Assembly (NCBI GenBank): GCA_963580285.1
Contig: OY757010.1
Location: 220,057,234 to 220,121,233, forward strand
Length of the DNA: 64,000 nucleotides
Source of the DNA: Lucinisca nassula
Taxonomy: Eukaryota > Mollusca > Bivalvia > Lucinida > Lucinidae
Reading direction: 5' to 3'
The notes under the pieces are model-generated. The model was not told the origin of the DNA. It saw only the letters and a program-made list of their open reading frames with translations, and made no database searches. Positions 63,423 to 64,000 of the stretch are shown here, piece after piece (position 1 is the first letter of the stretch; each line of letters opens with the position of its first letter). The translations under genes and the position numbers were made by a program.

Positions 63423-64000
63423 CTATCAAATTTAGATGGATACCCTTTCCAATGAACTTTTATTTCTTTGACCCACTTTTTACCAATTTTACGTTTTCTG
63501 CGATCTATGATAGATTCAATTTCGAAAATTTGATCTTTTTCTACACGTTGTAACTCTTGCGAGTAAAAAGTGCCTTTGACAACCTCACCGTCCAGATCTA
63601 CTATTTTATAGGTTACAGGATTTTGATGTTTGTATACAGCCGAAATTTGAAATAACTCTTTGTGTCCAGTTTGGTAAATAACCTTTATCAAAAGTACGTT
63701 TTGTCTTGTTAATGCGAACATAATCACTGACTTTTAATTTTGGACTTTGATGTTTTTGTTTCTTTCCAAATAAATTTTCTGACACTACAACTTCGTTTTT
63801 CCTAGTCACAGATGCAGGTGCACATTTGATACTTCGATGATATGCATGTTTGTAACCATGAACTAATTTTGGAAGTACATCGATATATCTCAGTGTACGA
63901 TGATGTGTAAAATATTTCCACATGCGACTTTTCAAAGTTCTTTGAAATCTTTCAACAATACTGGCTTGAGTTTCAGGATTTTCTGTCGTGAAAAAATGAA
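63395..64000 (-). pseudogene. Retroviral-type integrase of Polinton-like element, partial
   Basis: The frame is open to the window edge, so the N-terminal zinc domain and the first two catalytic acidic residues lie outside. Visible: the third catalytic residue in ASIVERFQRTLKSRMWKYF (Glu at about 63955), YIDVLPKLVHGYKHAYHRSI, and the KGYLPNWT motif typical of Polinton integrases. A frameshift near 63670 moves the rest into another frame. That rest ends in a chromodomain-like VHWKGYPSKFDSWILES (about 63410-63460). This enzyme would join element ends to host DNA. The shift means this copy cannot give a full protein. It heads the minus-strand gene block. Confidence 0.88.

Overview
The window looks like repeat-rich, non-coding invertebrate DNA, most probably from a bivalve mollusc. 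I infer this from the repeats, not from a host gene. They include tandem-core elements of the 'pearl'/Helentron-associated type with (ACGG)n-like tracts, several tRNA-headed SINE families, Penelope-like reverse transcriptase fragments, a LINE with a 2A-like motif and PHD fingers, and an F54H12.2-like capsid gene of the Polinton/Maverick type. Base composition is AT-rich with many short simple repeats. I found no convincing host protein-coding gene, no genuine tRNA or rRNA gene and no CRISPR array. Every long reading frame belongs to a mobile element.

Layout. 1-2235: the end of a hAT-like MITE abutting a 5'-truncated LINE reverse transcriptase (minus strand). 2240-9750: SINEs, palindromic elements and a pearl-like array nested in a pogo/Tc1-like MITE (6023-7966). 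9868-13870: a SINE, then a recent tandem array with a unit of about 531 bp, continued by older related sub-repeats that are interrupted by a hAT-like MITE with an 8-bp target duplication. 13930-16566: Penelope-like RT debris between two inverted copies of a dispersed repeat of about 650 bp. 16975-17859: an 885-bp foldback element with a perfect 6-bp duplication. 18-23 kb: (CT)n tracts and palindromes. 23243-24570 and 25679-27025: two decayed mariner elements in the same orientation. 28-31 kb: MITEs. 31739-about 36900: a Ty3/gypsy-type element with an intact 1143-codon frame encoding Gag, protease and integrase, with no RT between protease and integrase. 37-47 kb: SINEs, palindromes and a small LINE fragment. 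47086-54265: a diverged duplication whose second copy carries two insertions absent from the first: a 3.4-kb LINE with an open 1114-codon frame, and a 674-bp repeat with a 6-bp target duplication. 54.9-58.2 kb: two tandem-repeat arrays, the second pearl-like. 58.5-64 kb: a cluster of short palindromes and GACGCTATA motifs, then the minus-strand structural end of a Polinton/Maverick-like element: protease, a conserved unknown, capsid, basic core-like protein, a broken unknown, a membrane protein and a broken integrase that runs off the window.

How the pieces work together. There is no host pathway here. The relationships are insertional. A hAT terminus supplies the stop codon of one LINE frame. 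A LINE landed so that host DNA supplies an in-frame ATG to its truncated frame. A gypsy frame ends inside a dispersed repeat. A pearl array sits in a MITE, and a palindromic element splits a dispersed repeat. The Polinton block keeps virion-type genes (capsid, core-like protein, protease), but several neighbouring genes carry frameshifts, so it reads as a decaying endogenous element.

Many repeat edges are approximate because they were judged by eye. Exact edges are given only where target-site duplications or terminal repeats are visible.
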